IMG/VR virus record: IMGVR_UViG_3300038424_000267
Coordinates: 1 to 26,798 of that record
Source: a virus
DNA: 26,798 nucleotides
Strand: one strand, 5' to 3'
In this document: one piece after another, positions 18,762 through 24,866 of the stretch
Numbering within the stretch: position 1 is the stretch's first letter
How the letters are laid out: each line of letters starts with the position of its first letter
Notes under the pieces: model-generated
What the model saw: only the letters and a program-made list of their open reading frames with translations
Databases searched by the model: none
Told to the model about the DNA's origin: nothing
Translations under genes and position numbers: made by a program

Positions 18762-20802
18762 CAACAAGGGTGCATGCAAAATTAAGCTATATCCGTTAAT
18801 ATCTTACATTTAGCTTGACAAAGTATCAGATATGTGATACAATGTTTAGTGAAATAAGACAAGACGGAGGAAAGACTTCGATGGATCACAACGCATGGCC
18901 GTATGTGGCCGGAATTTTAGATGGTGAAGGAAGCATCTACGTTGTCCGTGGTCAACGCTCAGACGGATGTTCGGGTGAGCGATTTGAATTGGGAATCAAA
19001 ATTAGCAATACAGATTTCCGTCTAATCAAATGGCTACTGCACAACTTTGGTGGACGATTTCAGACTGATGTTAGCAACCGCAAAGGACGAGGTTTTTCTT
19101 CTTTGCGGGCCAAACTTTTATATCAGTGGAAATTGTCTGGCAGCAAAAACAAAGAGAAGTTTTTGTTAGGTGTTATCCCGTATATGATTATCAAGCAGGA
19201 ACAAGCTAAACTCGCTCTTGAGTGGGTTAGATTGGGAACTGGTTGGAATCAAGAAAAGCGCGCGGTGCTGGCAGAAAAAATATCAGCACTGAACCACGGC
19301 CATCTAATCGAAGAATCCCCAACGACTAATACGCTTAACACTCCATTTTATGGAATGAAGATAGAGTCTGAACTGCATGGTGACATGCAGAGTGATCCTG
19401 CGGTGACGCAGAAATCCTAAACAAAAATTACCTTATATACTTAACGATGTTGCTAACGACCTGACTCACAACGGCGTTCTCGACACCGAGAAGTACACCC
19501 GTGAAGGACAGAAGTGGATTGAAGCTGGCCTCGCAGAAGATAATGAAATCATCCCGGTAGCGGGTATCGATTTCGTTATGAGCACCAACGTTCCGTTGGT
19601 TGCCAACTTGCCCGCATCTGGTAAGTCTTCTTGGGAAACCTACATTACTGCTGACGAGACGATGTTCGCTATCGCTCTTGGTGGTTTTGAAGACGTTCCT
19701 TAACCATTGCCGTTTCATGAAGTTACGGCACAGGGTACGTAAAATCTCGCTATATCGGGGAAACACCTGATACCCCTCAGGCCAATCCCGAGGCAACCTG
19801 CGCAAGCAGAGAGTCCGTAGAGACTACACGCGAGAAACATCTTGACAAACTACAGAATTTGTGGTATAATGTTTGGGTGTTATGATATAGTCCGTTCTGC
19901 ATGGTAACATGCAGAGTTAGGGGTGAGACATGGGTTTTGCAACAGTAGAACAAGAGCGGCAATACGCTCGTCAGTATTATGCCCGCAATCGGGCCAAGAT
20001 ACTGGAGCATGCTCGGGAGAAGTATGCCGAGAATGCAGAACTACGTAAAGCGAAATCAGATTATCGAAAAGAATGGTGGAAGGGCGTTTCTTCCGACTGG
20101 GACCGTTACAAGATTTATATGGTTCGCCGGGCTCGTCACCGTGCCAAGATGCTTGGTCTTCCTTTCGATCTCACACCTGATGACATCACTATTCCAGAGG
20201 TATGTCCGCTTTTGGGAATTCGTTTACAAGTGGCAACAGGTCGTCACAAAGACGATTCACCTGCTCTTGACCGAAGAATTCCTGAAAAAGGGTATATCAA
20301 AGAAAATGTGATGGTCATCTCGCAACGCGCCAACGTTTTGAAACGGGATGCTTCTTTAGAAGAGCTAGAGAAGCTAGTTGACGGATTGCGAAGAATAACA
20401 AATTAAGGACGAATCCAACTTCAAGGCAAACATCTATGAATTCGCACCGAGTGCATTTGACCCGGGCGGAGAAATAGGTGGAGCGGTTAGTTACAACTAA
20501 GTAAAATTGGTTCATCGTGGCGAAATCCGCGAATGAGAATCTTCTCTAATTGACTCGAACCCTGAAATGGCAACGAGGCGGAAGCGAAAGCACCGTGAGA
20601 GACTAAGCGAGAAGACACCCTTCGGGGTGATGCAATAGTCCGAGCACACAGGAATCCAACTGTGTGAGATTGTCAGAAATGCACAATCCCCCAAGTTATT
20701 TGGGGTAACAATCCTGTTAAGTTCGTCGTAACTCCCCGTCCTGCCGCCGCTGGCACGTTCCTGCCCTTCCGACGTATTTTGTCGGAAACAGCAACAGCCT
20801 AA
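18156..20802 (+). CDS. Major capsid protein gene, four exons split by three group I introns
   Basis: Join of 18156-18761, 19431-19700, 20408-20498 and 20717-20802 gives one frame of 350 residues plus stop. The product begins MPSNSQASFVIGSTLPSTQAVFYDRLAVRALFAHL and continues QYVDYVNVSDFALAVDI, GGRMRGIMH|PYILNDVANDLTHNG, GFEDVP|DESNFKANIYEFAPSAFDPGGEIGGAVSYN|FKFVVTPRPAAAGTFLPFRRI. Order and motifs resemble the N4-gp56/HK97-fold major capsid family: the Y-D-R start, the QY-DYV-SD segment, and the GEIG...YNFKF...P.FRRI end. Exon junctions were set by intron P1 pairings and by restoring the frame. Without splicing, translation stops 22 bases into intron 1, losing about 40% of the protein. Intron positions all fall in the second half of the protein. 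Confidence 0.88.
18815..18843 (+). promoter_or_regulatory. Sigma-70-type promoter inside intron 1
   Basis: TTGACA (18815-18820), 17 bases, TACAAT (18838-18843) with TGTGA before the -10. It lies 38 bases upstream of the LAGLIDADG start, so the endonuclease can be transcribed apart from the capsid gene. Related to the promoters at 1209, 3079 and 19842. Confidence 0.75.
18881..19420 (+). CDS. LAGLIDADG homing endonuclease in intron 1
   Basis: 179 residues. The ATG at 18881 follows GGAGG at about 18866; an in-frame start at 18815 is rejected because it lies on the promoter. One LAGLIDADG motif is present near the N-terminus (YVAGILDGEGSIYVV), so it probably acts as a homodimer. Further family features are the basic beta-strand segment (FELGIKISNTDFRLIKWLLHNFGGRF) and a helical second half (IKQEQAKLALEWVRLG). 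Such enzymes cut intronless alleles and spread the intron. The last ~35 codons overlap ribozyme elements P7, P8 and P9, so this part of the protein is constrained by RNA structure and is poorly protein-like (HGDMQSDPAVTQKS). Confidence 0.88.
   Translation: MDHNAWPYVAGILDGEGSIYVVRGQRSDGCSGERFELGIKISNTDFRLIKWLLHNFGGRFQTDVSNRKGRGFSSLRAKLLYQWKLSGSKNKEKFLLGVIPYMIIKQEQAKLALEWVRLGTGWNQEKRAVLAEKISALNHGHLIEESPTTNTLNTPFYGMKIESELHGDMQSDPAVTQKS
19373..19390 (+). repeat. P9-type hairpin shared between introns 1 and 2, copy 1
   Basis: CTGCATG-GTGA-CATGCAG. The same 18-base hairpin with GTAA in the loop occurs at 19897-19914 in intron 2, also directly after P7. This suggests that the two introns share ancestry or exchanged this element. 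Confidence 0.7.
19431..19700 (+). CDS. Major capsid protein, exon 2 (residues 203-292)
   Basis: Ninety codons, PYILNDVANDLTHNGVLD to ALGGFEDVP, with no own start. The composition is protein-like and matches the region after the conserved IMHP segment. It ends ACGTTCCT, which pairs with GGGTACGT (19733-19740) in intron 2, ending in a U-G pair. Confidence 0.85.
19842..19870 (+). promoter_or_regulatory. Consensus sigma-70 promoter inside P8 of intron 2
   Basis: TTGACA (19842-19847), 17 bases, TATAAT (19865-19870), with TTTGTGG before the -10. This is the best promoter in the window. It lies between the two strands of P7, i.e. within the P8 part of the ribozyme, and about 60 bases before the endonuclease ATG. 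Confidence 0.85.
19897..19914 (+). repeat. P9-type hairpin shared between introns 1 and 2, copy 2
   Basis: CTGCATG-GTAA-CATGCAG, a perfect hairpin with a GNRA-type loop directly after P7 of intron 2. It differs by one loop base from the copy at 19373-19390. Confidence 0.7.
19930..20406 (+). CDS. HNH-type homing endonuclease in intron 2
   Basis: 158 residues. The ATG at 19930 follows AGGGGTGAG. The N-terminal half is highly basic and helical (YARQYYARNRAKILEHAREKYAENAELRKAKSDYRKEWW), then RYKIYMVRRARHRAKMLGLPFDLTPDD. The C-terminal half has VCPLLGIRL, DDSPALDRRIPEKGYIKENVMVISQRANVLKRDASLEELEKL. The CP-x-G-x-L / SPxLDR / KGY-x-x-N-V pattern is widespread in phage HNH-like endonucleases. The TAA ends one base before the 3' splice site, so the gene fills the intron from P9 to its end. 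Confidence 0.85.
   Translation: MGFATVEQERQYARQYYARNRAKILEHAREKYAENAELRKAKSDYRKEWWKGVSSDWDRYKIYMVRRARHRAKMLGLPFDLTPDDITIPEVCPLLGIRLQVATGRHKDDSPALDRRIPEKGYIKENVMVISQRANVLKRDASLEELEKLVDGLRRITN
20408..20498 (+). CDS. Major capsid protein, exon 3 (residues 293-322 plus one base)
   Basis: Thirty codons plus one T: DESNFKANIYEFAPSAFDPGGEIGGAVSYN. The TAA directly after AAC is not the end of the gene: it is formed by the last exon base and the first two bases of intron 3. The GGEIGGAVSYN segment is the typical penultimate motif of this capsid family. Confidence 0.83.
20499..20716 (+). ncRNA. Group I intron 3 of the capsid gene, without an ORF
   Basis: 218 bases, about minimal size. P1 is exon AACT with GGTT (20509-20512), ending in U-G. 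Core: CGAACCCTGAAATGGC and GCAACGAGGCGG region, then GAGACTAAGC (P7 5' strand, about 20599-20607), a P8 hairpin CACCC-TTCG-GGGTG (20616-20629), AATAGTCCG (P7 3' strand, 20634-20642) and a P9 hairpin CACACAG/CTGTGTG. The last base is G (20716). Joining exons 3 and 4 makes a Phe codon (T+TT) and restores the frame (SYN-F-KFVVTP). Confidence 0.88.
20717..20802 (+). CDS. Major capsid protein, exon 4 (C-terminal 28 residues)
   Basis: Completes a Phe codon and continues KFVVTPRPAAAGTFLPFRRILSETATA to TAA at 20800-20802. A YNFKF ... FRRI ending is what this capsid family shows at its C-terminus, so the short exon restores the natural end of the protein. Confidence 0.82.
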
Positions 20803-20818
20803 GCCGATAATAACTCAA

Positions 20819-20944
20819 GTTTCGGAGTAACGAAACAATCCTTGCTCCACACGGTATGTGGACTAAAATTTACCGAGTTTGCCCGTTTACATAAACGAGC
20901 CGTTACCGAGAACGTTTACTCGGAACCCCCAGTCAGGCAGGGGT
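20819..20944 (+). other. Run of five hairpins downstream of the capsid gene
   Basis: GTTTCG/CGAAAC (20819-20836), TCCACA/TGTGGA (20846-20862), GCCCGTTTA/TAAACGAGC (20881-20900, one mismatch), CCGAG/CTCGG (20906-20923) and ACCCC/GGGGT (20925-20944). None has a T tract. The 255-base gap 20803-21057 has no gene. It is likely a structured 3' untranslated region or an unrecognised RNA. Confidence 0.5.
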
Positions 20945-20994
20945 ATACAAGAAGCCGCCCGGCGTTGGTCCCGCAGGCCAACAAAACTTCGTCA

Positions 20995-21047
20995 AAGGGA
21001 TAGTGGCCTCCTCCCGCTATCCCTTGGCGTTGTAAGAAGAAAAAGGA
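20995..21047 (+). promoter_or_regulatory. Leader hairpin with anti-Shine-Dalgarno loop, copy 1
   Basis: AAGGGATAG (20995-21003) pairs perfectly with CTATCCCTT (21017-21025) around the 13-base loop TGGCCTCCTCCCG. The loop contains CTCCT, the complement of AGGAG in the ribosome binding site (about 21044-21048) of the gene at 21058. A second copy with covarying stem is at 21390. Confidence 0.6.
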
Positions 21048-21057
21048 GAAGAAGATA

Positions 21058-21345
21058 ATGTTGACAGTAAAACTATATACAGACGGAAAAGTCACAGTAG
21101 TTGAAGGTACAAAGATAAACGTCTATGCGGCAGGTCCAAACGAAGGAATTGCGGACAATCCGAAAGACAGATTATGGGATGTAATTGAAATTTCAGTCGA
21201 ACAGGGAGAAAAGAATGAGGTGTTTTATCTCTCTAGTATAAAAAGACCCCGACCTAAAGGGTGGGCGGCTGAAGTCGATTTTTATGAGAAGGCATATATT
21301 GAAAACGAGCATGGTGCGACTATTGAAATTGTAAAACCAGTTTAG
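21058..21345 (+). CDS. Hypothetical protein, 95 residues
   Basis: ATG at 21058 preceded by AAAGGAGAAG. The product (MLTVKLYTDGKVTVVEGTKINVYAAGPNEG...) looks like a small alpha/beta or all-beta protein without cysteine clusters or membrane segments, ending HGATIEIVKPV. No family recognised. It shares a leader hairpin type with the next gene, so the two may be regulated together. Confidence 0.7.
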   Translation: MLTVKLYTDGKVTVVEGTKINVYAAGPNEGIADNPKDRLWDVIEISVEQGEKNEVFYLSSIKRPRPKGWAAEVDFYEKAYIENEHGATIEIVKPV

Positions 21346-21389
21346 TTTTTAATAATAGCCTCGCCTGATCCGCGAGTAAAATCGAAACG

Positions 21390-21437
21390 GGGAGATAGTG
21401 GCCTCTTCCCGCTGTCTCTCGGCATTGTCTCAGAGGA
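21390..21437 (+). promoter_or_regulatory. Leader hairpin with anti-Shine-Dalgarno loop, copy 2
   Basis: GGGAGATAG (21390-21398) pairs with CTGTCTCTC (21412-21420) around TGGCCTCTTCCCG. Against copy 1 the stem has two fully compensated pair changes (A-T to G-C, G-C to A-T) and two changes to G-U pairs, while the loop differs by one base. The loop CCTCT is complementary to AGAGG in the downstream ribosome binding site (about 21432-21436). Confidence 0.6.
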
Positions 21438-21445
21438 GATAAAAA

Positions 21446-21637
21446 ATGAATATAGTTTTAGAAAATGATGGACAAAGAGCAATTGTACGGCGCTCATATA
21501 TTCCTTTATCGGAGCTAAAAACATCTTTTATATTTGCGGACGATATTGGATTACTTTGTGCTGTTTATCGTAGCGATTTTAATTTAACTAAGGAACAATT
21601 TCTTGCAGAACTTCCGGTCGGCGGGGAGTGTAAATAA
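21446..21637 (+). CDS. Hypothetical protein, 63 residues
   Basis: ATG at 21446 preceded by AGAGGAG. The product (MNIVLENDGQRAIVRRSYIPLSELKTSFIFADDIGLLCAVYRSDFNLTKEQFLAELPVGGECK) is small, mixed alpha/beta by appearance, with no known motif. Its stop overlaps the next start (TAATG), so the two are probably translationally coupled. Confidence 0.68.
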   Translation: MNIVLENDGQRAIVRRSYIPLSELKTSFIFADDIGLLCAVYRSDFNLTKEQFLAELPVGGECK

Positions 21638-22344
21638 TGTCTGATGACTTTGTCAAAACAATTACTGATGAAGATGTAGCATGGCATAATAAAGAAGAAG
21701 CCCTGCTTGAAGAGATGGGTTTGACGCGCAACGACACTGACAAGTTGCGCAAGACCATGTTGTCTGCTGACGAAGCTGTTTGCGCGAAGCAAGAAGAACT
21801 GACACGTATCCGCCAGCACAAAGGCCGCAAAGAGAATTGGCAGGAATTTCTGGATACCAAGGCGCGCATGGGGCGCGTGTTGTCTGGCCATGATGTGATT
21901 CGTCATCTTCGCACCATCTTGCCGCAACTGCGTTGCGCCGATGGCCGCGTTCGAAAAACGCTTTCTTTATTTTCTCCCGTTGTGCGCACCTACGAAGACG
22001 GGTTTCATCCGGGCTGGGAGTATTTGGGCTGGATTCAAAGCCATCTTAATCCCGAATATACAATTGATATCGTGGATGCTGACGGCGTGCCCAAGGGCAA
22101 AATTAACGGCTGGCGCACCTTCCTGCTGAACGTCATTATCCGCAAAGACGGCACCGGCAAATGGATTCTGAAATCCAACGGCGTTGTAGCAGATGGGACT
22201 GGATTGCCGTTGAAGATCATCACTGAAGAACAGGCATTACGTGCATTTGGATATCCGACAAACGGAGCCACGGCTTCAGAGTATCGCAGACAACTTTGGG
22301 AGTTCCGCAATGGTAAGCAAGTTAATCCTATTGCATGGACTTAA
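21637..22344 (+). CDS. Hypothetical protein, 235 residues
   Basis: ATG at 21637 overlapping the previous stop, with GGCGGGGAG upstream. The N-terminal ~90 residues are helical and charged (EEALLEEMGLTRNDTDKLRKTMLSADEAVCAKQEELTRIRQHKGRKENW...). The middle and C-terminal parts are alpha/beta with Trp- and Gly-rich segments (FHPGWEYLGWIQSHLNPEYTIDIVDADG, GWRTFLLNVIIRKDGTGKWIL). No catalytic motif is recognised. It may be a virion or assembly protein because of its place after the capsid gene. Confidence 0.7.
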   Translation: MSDDFVKTITDEDVAWHNKEEALLEEMGLTRNDTDKLRKTMLSADEAVCAKQEELTRIRQHKGRKENWQEFLDTKARMGRVLSGHDVIRHLRTILPQLRCADGRVRKTLSLFSPVVRTYEDGFHPGWEYLGWIQSHLNPEYTIDIVDADGVPKGKINGWRTFLLNVIIRKDGTGKWILKSNGVVADGTGLPLKIITEEQALRAFGYPTNGATASEYRRQLWEFRNGKQVNPIAWT

Positions 22345-22424
22345 ACGAATGTTACTGAACTGAGCGAAGCACCACAGTTCAAACCAACCGCGCTCACACG
22401 GAAAGGTGAGATAAGGAGAAGTAT
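22345..22424 (+). other. Leader with two hairpins
   Basis: GAACTG/CAGTTC (about 22357-22380) and CTCAC/GTGAG (about 22394-22411) precede a strong ribosome binding site (AAGGAGAAG) for the next gene. Confidence 0.4.
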
Positions 22425-22910
22425 ATGTCAGAAGAAAAAGATACACCTAATATCACTAAGGTAACGGTACCCGCCGGTCTCACAAACGATCAGCTTTTCA
22501 AGATGTTGATCGATGCTCAGAAGGAACAGGCCAAGTCCAACAAACTGTTGGCTGATGCTCTTTTGGAATCACGCAAGCCTTACATTGATCCGGCTGTATT
22601 GGAAGAAAAGCAGCGGGCTTTGGAAGAGAAGCGCAAGTCGGTGGACCTCACCATGCGCCAGCGTGCTGAAACCAAGAGACAGTGTCCGCATACGCGAACC
22701 ACTCAGGACAGCAACGGCTTTGTTTCGTTTGGCGACAAATTGAACATTAAGTGGCAAGAACACTCCAACGGAATCATCTTGGGTGTTTGCGGCACTTGTT
22801 TCTCTCAGTTTGACGCCCGCAATCCAGCAGATCGAGACCTACTCCGTCGAGACGGAACTTCGATCAAGAATATGGGTCGCGCCCGCGAGCATTCTCGTTT
22901 GGGGATGTAA
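22425..22910 (+). CDS. Hypothetical coiled-coil protein with CPHTR/CGTC zinc-binding pattern
   Basis: 161 residues; ATG preceded by AAGGAGAAG. Residues ~20-85 are a continuous charged helix, probably coiled coil (NDQLFKMLIDAQKEQAKSNKLLADALLESRK...LEEKQRALEEKRKSVDLTMRQRAETKRQ). A compact domain follows with CPHTRTTQD and VCGTCFSQFD, a C-x2-H plus C-x2-C arrangement that may bind zinc. Unknown family. It is the last gene before the terminator at 22919, which closes the structural operon. Confidence 0.7.
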   Translation: MSEEKDTPNITKVTVPAGLTNDQLFKMLIDAQKEQAKSNKLLADALLESRKPYIDPAVLEEKQRALEEKRKSVDLTMRQRAETKRQCPHTRTTQDSNGFVSFGDKLNIKWQEHSNGIILGVCGTCFSQFDARNPADRDLLRRDGTSIKNMGRAREHSRLGM

Positions 22911-22918
22911 AGAAAATC

Positions 22919-22946
22919 AAGGCCGCAAGAGGAAGCGGCCTTTTTT
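22919..22946 (+). terminator. Strong intrinsic terminator at the end of the structural block
   Basis: AAGGCCGC (22919-22926), an 8-base loop, GCGGCCTT (22935-22942) and a run of six T from 22941. Perfect GC-rich stem followed directly by T6. It separates the virion genes from the glycosyltransferase cluster. Confidence 0.93.
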
Positions 22947-22960
22947 ATTTTGAGGAGATG

Positions 22961-23926
22961 ATGAAAAAAGATATCACTGTGGTGACCAGCCTTTGTGGCG
23001 CGGGACTCGAAAGAGAGTATTTACTGCTCCGCGATTTACTTATGTCTCAAGGCCACTATGTGATGGGCGTTCACTATACGGATATGTCCTGTGAACTCCA
23101 TTCCAGCGATCTCACGATATCTTTTGAAGTTGTTTCTCCTCGCGTTCTTTCTCTCTCCCGAGAGCATTGGTTGGTTCCAAACAGTGAATGGTGGAATCCG
23201 CTTAATGACCGTTTCCTTCCGCAGTTCAGCAAAATCATCTGCAAGACAAAAGATTGTTACGATATCTGGTGCCGAAAGGTTGATTCGGCCAAGTGTGTCT
23301 ATACCAGTTTCGAAGCCCGCGATATTTGCCACCCTGAAATTCCGCGCGAATCAAAGTTTCTTCATGTTGCAGGTAAGTCAGAATACAAAAACACGAATGC
23401 CGTTCTTGATGCATGGCGAATGGCCCGCATTGTTCATGGGACTCCGCTCCCACCTCTGACTGTGATTGCCCGTGCCCCGATTTTCAATAATCAGTTTGAT
23501 CCGAAAAATCCATTTCCTGACAACAATGTTACCCACATCCCTCACGCGACGGACGATGAAATCATCCAACTGATAAACAGTCACCAGTTTCATGTGATCC
23601 CGTCCATGTATGAAGGCTTCGGGCATGTGATCCATGAGGCGCTGGGATGCGGAGGGCTCGTATTGACCACAGACGCCCCGCCAATGAACACTTATGGCGG
23701 CATCATGCGCGAATGTCTTATGCCTGTTGTCCAATGTGTGCCCCGGGCATTAGCTCAACTGAATCATGTAACCCCCCAATCAGTACTCAACTCTGTCCGA
23801 AAAGCGGTAAGCATCATGGATCGTCCAGACGCTATTGCGGCAAGAAGTATTCCCGCCAGACAAGCTTTTCTTGATAACAGAGAGTTCTTTCGTAATACTT
23901 TTATGGAGTTGGTTGATGCCATCTAA
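22961..23926 (+). CDS. GT-B type glycosyltransferase
   Basis: 321 residues from the second of two adjacent ATGs (22958 and 22961); the second leaves a better distance from GAGGAG. The C-terminal half has the GT1/GT4-family core: FLHVAGKSEYKNTNAVLDAWRMA, then ITHIPHATDDEIIQLINSHQFHVIPSMYEGFGHVIHEALGCGGLVLTTDAPPM, where the E-G-F-G-x-x-x-x-E-A-L signature contacts the nucleotide sugar. The N-terminal half is the acceptor-side Rossmann domain (TSLCGAGLEREYLLLRDLLMSQGH). First gene after the terminator; it overlaps the next gene by 11 bases. Likely substrate: phage virion protein, modified base or host glycan; not decidable here. Confidence 0.85.
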   Translation: MKKDITVVTSLCGAGLEREYLLLRDLLMSQGHYVMGVHYTDMSCELHSSDLTISFEVVSPRVLSLSREHWLVPNSEWWNPLNDRFLPQFSKIICKTKDCYDIWCRKVDSAKCVYTSFEARDICHPEIPRESKFLHVAGKSEYKNTNAVLDAWRMARIVHGTPLPPLTVIARAPIFNNQFDPKNPFPDNNVTHIPHATDDEIIQLINSHQFHVIPSMYEGFGHVIHEALGCGGLVLTTDAPPMNTYGGIMRECLMPVVQCVPRALAQLNHVTPQSVLNSVRKAVSIMDRPDAIAARSIPARQAFLDNREFFRNTFMELVDAI

Positions 23927-24866
23927 CCAAATCCCAATCATTTGGTATGAAGGGGTCCTCGGACTCGAAAAAAGAAGCCGATACGCTGACGCTACTTTGT
24001 TAAATGAAGCTTTCGACGGTACCGCAGACTATGAACTTCTGCATCCTACCTCTACCGCAGGCATTATGTCTCTGGTTCATTGCAGTGGGATGGCTGATTG
24101 CCCCGCAGACGCAACAGAAGCGGTGGTAGTCATTCATGGCGAGCATTTGATTGGTCAAGTGAATCAGATACAATCGGATTTGAATCGTTTTCAACGTGCT
24201 ATCGTGGTTGTTTTCTGTGATGACGGGGCCTATTTTCCAACTCAATCCTTGGTTCAAACCAATCGAAAAATCTGGCAGCAGATGCCGATTCCGGGCAAGC
24301 ATTGGTTTGCTTCCCGTTTCCTGATTTGCGGTTATCCGCACGACACCCAAATGCATCTAGCCAACTACGATGCCACATTAGTGGATCGACCGCTGGATTG
24401 GTTCTTTTCGGGACAGATTACCCACGTTCGTCGCACCGTTTGCGCATCCGTGCTTCGAGACATGCCCAACGGCAGATTGATAGAGACCAAGGGATTCTGG
24501 CAGGGATTGGAACGCGCGGAGTACTTTCGCACCATGGCCAGCGCCAAGATCATTCCTTGTCCGTCTGGTCCTGTCACTCCTGATACTATCAGAATGGCCG
24601 AAGCACTGGAAGCGGGATGCCTTCCGATCATCGACGCAACTTGTCCGCGCCCCGGATTTCCTGACGGATTTTGGGACTACGTATTGAAATGCACTCCTCC
24701 ATTTCCGATTGTCCGTGATTGGAAAACATTGCCAGAAGTGATGAGGCAGGAACTGGCTAAATGGCCCGCGAACCGAGATACCGCGATGGCATGGTGGAAG
24801 GATTACAAAAAGGCAATGCATGGTTGGTTGTCTCAAGATATGGCGGCGTTGAGGAGAGGCCAATGA
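23916..24866 (+). CDS. Exostosin-like (GT47-type) glycosyltransferase
   Basis: 316 residues. The ATG at 23916 lies inside the end of the previous gene with GGAG eight bases upstream; an upstream in-frame start at 23835 would lengthen the overlap and is rejected. DWFFSGQITHVRRTVCASVLRDMPNG followed by LERAEYFRTMASAKIIPCPSGPVTPDTIRMAEALEAGCLPIIDATCPRPGF is the typical pattern of the exostosin/GT47 donor domain. The N-terminal part has RYADATLLNEAFDG and VVVIHGEHL. It is translationally coupled with the genes on both sides, so the enzymes probably act in one pathway. Confidence 0.78.
   Translation: MPSNQIPIIWYEGVLGLEKRSRYADATLLNEAFDGTADYELLHPTSTAGIMSLVHCSGMADCPADATEAVVVIHGEHLIGQVNQIQSDLNRFQRAIVVVFCDDGAYFPTQSLVQTNRKIWQQMPIPGKHWFASRFLICGYPHDTQMHLANYDATLVDRPLDWFFSGQITHVRRTVCASVLRDMPNGRLIETKGFWQGLERAEYFRTMASAKIIPCPSGPVTPDTIRMAEALEAGCLPIIDATCPRPGFPDGFWDYVLKCTPPFPIVRDWKTLPEVMRQELAKWPANRDTAMAWWKDYKKAMHGWLSQDMAALRRGQ

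Larger units (their letters stand above)
18762..19430 (+). ncRNA. Group I intron 1 of the capsid gene, encoding a LAGLIDADG endonuclease
   Basis: 669 bases. P1 is CATGCAT (exon) with GTGCATG (18770-18776). P10 is AAGG (18766-18769) with the first bases of exon 2, CCTT (19431-19434). P7 is GACTA (19324-19328) with TAGAGTC (from 19362), enclosing a P8 hairpin CACTCCA/TGGAATG (19339-19357). Two P9-type hairpins follow (19373-19390 and CTGCGGTGACGCAG at 19398-19411). The 3' half of the ribozyme core overlaps the endonuclease coding sequence. The inferred last base is A, not the usual G, so the 3' boundary is less certain. Confidence 0.75.
19701..20407 (+). ncRNA. Group I intron 2 of the capsid gene, encoding an HNH-type endonuclease
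   Basis: 707 bases. P1 is exon ACGTTCCT with 19733-19740 (one mismatch, terminal U-G), extended by a GCCGT/ACGGC hairpin. Core: GGCCAATCCCGAGGC region (P4), then GAGACTACACG (P7 5' strand, about 19819-19830) and ATATAGTCCG (P7 3' strand, 19885-19894), the classic group I signature. P8 is enlarged and contains a promoter. P9 is the hairpin at 19897-19914, after which the endonuclease begins. The last base is G (20407), as expected, and the frame of exon 3 is restored exactly. Confidence 0.88.

Noticed and set aside
18156-18785. Capsid gene as a complete 209-residue protein ending at 18785
   Set aside because: The last seven residues are intron-encoded, and capsid-like coding sequence continues in three later exons with matching intron signals.
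19428-19805. Reverse-strand 125-residue frame over capsid exon 2
   Set aside because: It is antisense to a well-supported exon and to the intron 2 core.
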